A stretch of 64,000 nt of DNA, taken from NCBI RefSeq assembly GCF_008923245.1, contig NZ_WBOS01000001.1, positions 62,001 to 126,000 of the forward strand, in the 5' to 3' direction. The stretch is from Cytobacillus depressus (lineage in GTDB: Bacteria; Bacillota; Bacilli; Bacillales; Cytobacillaceae). Below are positions 60,769 through 64,000 of this stretch, one piece after another. The translations under genes were made by a program, and so were the position numbers. Numbering within the stretch: position 1 is the first letter of the stretch; every line of letters starts with the position of its first letter. The notes beneath the pieces are model-generated. The model was given only the letters and a program-made list of their open reading frames with translations, ran no database searches and was not told the DNA's origin.

Positions 60769-61446
60769 CTATTCTCCTCTCTGCTTAAAGGGGTTTTTCC
60801 ACTCCATCAAAACGGCGTGATGAAGGGATTCCTCATCTTCTAAGTAATTTTCGATGATGGAAACTGGTGTCCGGCCGCAGCGTAAAAGGAAGGAAATAAC
60901 GGGATCTTTAATTTCTCCTTTTATCACGGCATCTATATATTGATTTGGCGTCAAACGATCTGCCACTTTATGATATCCAGGCATTCTACCGCCGCCAAGT
61001 AATCGATCAAGACCAAGTTGAATGACAACTTGGTACATCGACTGCATCATAAATTTTCCAAGGCCCAGCTTCCGAGACTTTGGTCTAACACTAATATCCA
61101 CGATATACAGTGTATTTCCATTCGGATCATGATTGCGAATATAGCCGCAATCTGTTATCTCTTCCCAGTTATGTGATGGATGAGCGGGATCAAATTGGAC
61201 ACAAACTCCTGTTAGTGACCCGGCTAATTGGCCATCCATTTCCACACATAAGGCGCCTTCAGGAAACAATGTAACATGATTCGTTAATTGCTCTTTATTC
61301 CACCATAGCTCAGATGGGAAGGGCGGCGGAAAACATTCTGCCTGAATTTGAATCAGTTCATCAAAATCTGCTTCTGTGTAATTCCGAATAACAATTGGGA
61401 TTGGTTTATCTTGATCAAAGGCATAAAATTCGCTCCGATAAGCCAT
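60769..61446 (-). CDS. GNAT family N-acetyltransferase
   Basis: A 225-residue protein. GNAT motifs are LYIVDISVRPKSRKLGLGKFMMQSMYQV (about 118-145), with the acetyl-CoA loop R-K-L-G-L-G-K, and NYTEADFDELIQIQAECFPPPFP at the front. In some Bacillus species the corresponding GNAT domain is fused to the nitrilase domain in one protein (B. subtilis YhcX type, from memory); here it is a separate gene directly after the nitrilase gene. The start is ATG 61446, six bases after GAGGG, beyond the nitrilase stop. Confidence 0.78.
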   Translation of the reverse strand: MAYRSEFYAFDQDKPIPIVIRNYTEADFDELIQIQAECFPPPFPSELWWNKEQLTNHVTLFPEGALCVEMDGQLAGSLTGVCVQFDPAHPSHNWEEITDCGYIRNHDPNGNTLYIVDISVRPKSRKLGLGKFMMQSMYQVVIQLGLDRLLGGGRMPGYHKVADRLTPNQYIDAVIKGEIKDPVISFLLRCGRTPVSIIENYLEDEESLHHAVLMEWKNPFKQRGE

Positions 61447-61457
61447 TTTCATCCCTC

Positions 61458-62324
61458 TTATTCGCTCTTTTCCCAATCTGGATATAAATCGACACGTCGA
61501 TCACGCCATGTTGTTACGGATCCACGCTCGCGAACCTCATATAAAAGAGATAAGTCAAGATCGGCGGTCACAATCATATCATCATTAATTTCACCTTGTA
61601 CCATAATTCCTTGTGGAGGAAATGGAACATCATTTGGTGTGATCACAGCTGCCTGTCCAAAATTCCCTCTCATGAAATCGACTGTTGGCAGAGAACCTAC
61701 CGTACCTGTCGCGACAACATATACTTGATTTTCAATTGCGCGCGCATGGCAAGTGTAGCGTACACGATGAAATCCGTGACGATCATCTGTACAAGATGGA
61801 CAGAAAATAACGTCCGCTCCCTTCGCCTTCGCCATTCTGACGATTTCCGGAAATTCAATGTCATAGCATGTTAAGACAGCAATTCTTCCTTTATCTGTAT
61901 CAAAAACTTCAAGCCCATCACCAGCAGACATATTCCATTCTTCAACCTCTGTCGGCGTAATATGCAATTTCGCTTGTTCAGCAATTCGGCCATCTGGGTA
62001 AAATAAATGGGCCACATTATATAAACGATCATTCTTTTTAATTACATGTGTGCCGGCAATAATATGCATATTCGTTTCTTTCGCAAATTTAATAAATAAA
62101 TTTTTATATTGTTCTGTGAAGCTAGGAAGTTCATCAATCGTTAAGCTTGCCCCTTCACCATTACCAATCGATAATAGCTGTGTCGTAAAAAATTCAGGAA
62201 ACAAGATAAATTCCGATCCGAATTCTTGTGCGGTTTTAATATAATGCTCACATTGCTTCGCAAACTCCTCAAATGAATGAATCGTATGCAAATGATACTG
62301 TACAGCTGAAACACGTAATTTCAA
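61458..62324 (-). CDS. Carbon-nitrogen hydrolase (nitrilase superfamily)
   Basis: A 288-residue protein with the Glu-Lys-Cys triad. Glu is in FILFPEFFTT (about 45), Lys in AEQAKLHITPTEVEEW (about 117), and Cys in IAVLTCYDIEFPE (about 152). It hydrolyses amide or nitrile C-N bonds in small molecules; the substrate is unknown. The start is TTG 62324, eight bases after GGGGG. It is the first gene of a three-gene unit with two GNAT proteins, so acetylation and amide hydrolysis may act on one metabolite. Confidence 0.83.
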   Translation of the reverse strand: MKLRVSAVQYHLHTIHSFEEFAKQCEHYIKTAQEFGSEFILFPEFFTTQLLSIGNGEGASLTIDELPSFTEQYKNLFIKFAKETNMHIIAGTHVIKKNDRLYNVAHLFYPDGRIAEQAKLHITPTEVEEWNMSAGDGLEVFDTDKGRIAVLTCYDIEFPEIVRMAKAKGADVIFCPSCTDDRHGFHRVRYTCHARAIENQVYVVATGTVGSLPTVDFMRGNFGQAAVITPNDVPFPPQGIMVQGEINDDMIVTADLDLSLLYEVRERGSVTTWRDRRVDLYPDWEKSE

Positions 62325-62481
62325 AATGTCATCCCCCTTATCAATGAATAATTGAGATGAGTGGTTCACTCAATCCTTATTGATTATCAAGTATTTCTCA
62401 ATAAATGACAATACTCTTATTGAAATTTTTACAATTTTCAACCTCTAATATTTGAATTTTTTAAAATTTTAATCAAAAAAA

Positions 62482-62509
62482 TAAGCATTACAATAAAATG
62501 TAACGCTTA
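62482..62509 (-). terminator. Terminator of the IseA-like gene
   Basis: TAAGCATTACA (62482-62492) pairs with TGTAACGCTTA (62499-62509), with one mismatch. The A-run before it gives the U-tail on the - strand. Confidence 0.75.
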
Positions 62510-62521
62510 CACTAAGACATA

Positions 62522-63442
62522 TTACTTTTCCAATTGCGGTTCCATTTCTGCACTAACAATTTTGAATTCCATGTCGCCCGTATTTTCAATAAGAAAATAC
62601 ATTTTATTATTACCTTTTTTTAATTGGCCTTTATAGCCTTTTTCTAATTCCACATAAAAAGTCCCTTCGAATTCAACTTTCGTTTTCGTTCTAGCGCGTT
62701 CTTTTACTGAGCGAATTTCTAACTTTTTTATTCCTTTTCTAAAAGCAATAACATCAAAATCCCTATTTAAAAATTGATTTTCAGCTTGTTTATAATCAAC
62801 TAACAAATATTTCAAAAAGATAAATGCGGGATTTACATTTCCAGGGATATCTAAATTTACATCCTGATAAGGTCTTTCGCTAATTTTCCAGCCCTTCCCT
62901 TGAAGGTAAAGCACATCTACAAGGAATATATCTTTATCTTTCGTTTCCCCAACAGGCACTTCTAGTTTATACGTTCGATTCCAACCTTCCTTCTTAACAA
63001 AAGCTGCTTTCGCTTTGTCCCACTGCAAAATAGAGCCACCGTCTGCTTCTGGCTGAGCCATTTTCCCCTTATATTCAATAATTTGGCGTTCCTTAATAAA
63101 TAGTTTAGCTTGTGATTGCGTTAGTGTGAGAGTTAAATATTCCATCAACTCTTTCTTCGTATCTAAATCGCTTGCCAAATACCGATATGGCTTATTTTTA
63201 TACTGAAAGGATTGGTATTCGCCTTCTTTATAGTCTCCGCCTCTTTGCACATAGCTTTCACTTTTTTTCCACTTGATTACTAATGCAGCAACCTGTTTTT
63301 CGGAAATCGTTTTTTCTTGATTCACACTTTGGCCGATTTGTTTCGGCAGTTCTTTCGCCGAAACCGCTTCTCCTAATGCAAAAACCGGAAGACTTAACAT
63401 CGTTACTGCCACACCCGTTAATAACCATTTTTTTGTATTCAT
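62522..63442 (-). CDS. Secreted protein with IseA-type DL-endopeptidase inhibitor domain
   Basis: A 306-residue protein with signal peptide (MNTKKWLLTGVAVTMLSLPV...VSA). Residues about 45-190 resemble IseA (YoeB): PYRYLASDLDTKKELMEYLTLTLTQSQAKLFI, then GKMAQPEADGGSILQWDKAKAAF. IseA binds and inhibits cell-wall DL-endopeptidases of the NlpC/P60 type. About 110 further residues at the C-terminus, beta-rich and charged, are not part of IseA. A CwlO-like endopeptidase encoded at 50.6 kb is a possible partner, though the two are not linked in an operon. Confidence 0.7.
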   Translation of the reverse strand: MNTKKWLLTGVAVTMLSLPVFALGEAVSAKELPKQIGQSVNQEKTISEKQVAALVIKWKKSESYVQRGGDYKEGEYQSFQYKNKPYRYLASDLDTKKELMEYLTLTLTQSQAKLFIKERQIIEYKGKMAQPEADGGSILQWDKAKAAFVKKEGWNRTYKLEVPVGETKDKDIFLVDVLYLQGKGWKISERPYQDVNLDIPGNVNPAFIFLKYLLVDYKQAENQFLNRDFDVIAFRKGIKKLEIRSVKERARTKTKVEFEGTFYVELEKGYKGQLKKGNNKMYFLIENTGDMEFKIVSAEMEPQLEK

Positions 63443-63587
63443 TTAAATTCCTCCATTATCTTGTAAGATTGTTTCTAATTGAATTTTACTTCAGCTCTGA
63501 CAATTAGGAGTTACGAAATGGTTAATAAAGGGTGGAAATTTGGTAACAGGGATGCCCTTTATGTTAGATTTGTTTAATATTGAACCA

Positions 63588-63616
63588 GAAAAAAAACCAC
63601 TCAGAGTGGTTTTTTA
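63588..63616 (-). terminator. Terminator of the SASP gene
   Basis: AAAAAACCACTC (63591-63602) and GAGTGGTTTTTT (63604-63615) form a stem that overlaps the stop codon at 63614; a slightly shorter stem with a larger loop is the likely real form. Confidence 0.8.
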
Positions 63617-63772
63617 ATCGCGCATTGCCCCTGCTTCTCGAGAAGTCATTGCACCTTGTCCTTGGGCTACATCTTTTTGAATATCTTGTTTTACTTTTTG
63701 TGCATTTGTTCCAGAAGATTCTGATTCCATATTAGTAACCAAATTCTTCTTACCTTGTTGATTCTGTTGCAT
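63614..63772 (-). CDS. Gamma-type small acid-soluble spore protein-like
   Basis: A 52-residue hydrophilic protein, MQQNQQGKKNLVTNMESESS, GTNAQKVKQDIQKD, AQGQGAMTSREAGAMRD. It is rich in Gln, Lys, Ala and Gly, with the SGTNAQKVKQ motif typical of gamma-type SASPs, which serve as amino acid reserves in spores. It is shorter than classical SspE and lacks its repeats. The start is ATG 63772, six bases after AGGAGGG. Expression late in sporulation is expected. Confidence 0.65.
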   Translation of the reverse strand: MQQNQQGKKNLVTNMESESSGTNAQKVKQDIQKDVAQGQGAMTSREAGAMRD

Positions 63773-63901
63773 ACAAGCCCTCCTATATTTATTATTTAAC
63801 AATCTTATTATTTACAAAAAAACACTCGGTATATCCTGAGTATTTGAACGGATTTTTACTATATTAAAAGGAACTCTTAACGATTAAGTGTTTAGAATCC
63901 T

Positions 63902-63973
63902 TTATTTATTTCTTCCAACTTTATTTTCGGTATTTAATGTAATGGGGACTATGGATAGTTTTTGTTGCGACAT
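63902..63973 (-). CDS. Possible 23-residue peptide gene
   Basis: ATG 63973 follows GGGAGGTG at about nine bases and opens a 23-codon frame, MSQQKLSIVPITLNTENKVG plus three residues. I do not recognise the product. The good ribosome site is the only support. No terminator hairpin is clear behind it. Confidence 0.35.
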   Translation of the reverse strand: MSQQKLSIVPITLNTENKVGRNK

Positions 63974-64000
63974 GTGAAAAGCACCTCCCTAAATTGATAC

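Overview
The window comes from a low-GC, endospore-forming member of the Bacillaceae. Genes have strong AGGAGG-type ribosome binding sites, frequent TTG/GTG starts and U-tailed terminators. Spore-related genes are present: a CotS-like kinase with a CotSA-like glycosyltransferase, a gamma-type SASP, and DUF421/DUF1657 genes of the SpoVA-associated kind. The best matches by eye are to Bacillus-type families; I cannot name a species. No tRNA or rRNA genes were seen.

Layout. 1-5 kb: the tail of a sigma-54 activator, a spore-coat-type glycosyltransferase/kinase pair, a NERD protein, a HesB-like gene with an in-frame UGA (probable selenoprotein), and small genes. 5-10 kb: an amino-acid permease, two guanidino-modifying (DDAH/amidinotransferase) enzymes and a divergent IclR regulator. 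9.8-15 kb: a YkvI-type transporter and a four-gene operon (RpiR regulator, M20 desuccinylase, GNAT succinyltransferase, N-succinylamino-acid racemase) that fits the known D- to L-amino-acid conversion pathway. 16.4-22.4 kb: a thiazole/oxazole-modified microcin (TOMM) cluster of the heterocycloanthracin/sonorensin type, with precursor peptide, ocin-ThiF-like protein, YcaO cyclodehydratase and SagB-type dehydrogenase. 23-27 kb: M14 carboxypeptidase, a broken P1-family peptidase and a molybdopterin oxidoreductase. 27-35 kb: a seven-gene branched-chain-type ABC transporter operon carrying two acyl-CoA-ligase-type enzymes. 35-40 kb: PssA, an ECF sigma factor, and a YtrA-like GntR/ABC operon with a visible palindromic operator. 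40-50 kb: a selenocysteine formate dehydrogenase, an IclR regulator, malate synthase G and glycolate oxidase DFE (glycolate to glyoxylate to malate). 50-58 kb: a CwlO-like NlpC/P60 hydrolase, a second formate-dehydrogenase-like (FdhF/YdeP) enzyme, DUF2294, an oxalate/formate-type MFS transporter and FdhD. 58-64 kb: DUF421/DUF1657 genes, GNAT and nitrilase-family enzymes, an IseA-like secreted protein and a SASP.

Most interesting points. (1) Two UGA codons are best read as selenocysteine: one in fdhF, with a near-textbook SECIS hairpin, and one in the 96-residue HesB-like protein, which a standard gene caller would miss. (2) Two neighbouring transcription units, the FdhF/YdeP enzyme and the OFA transporter, begin with the same short conserved RNA element followed by a terminator whose 5' arm overlaps it. 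This is the architecture of a riboswitch or attenuator, and I do not recognise it. (3) The TOMM precursor has an unusual Phe/Gly/Arg/Cys repeat core, and a strong hairpin separates it from its enzymes. (4) Three intergenic arrays of the same ATGTCCTTT palindrome keep a 52-bp period, close to five helical turns. (5) A two-hairpin element of unknown nature lies between malate synthase and its neighbouring IclR gene.
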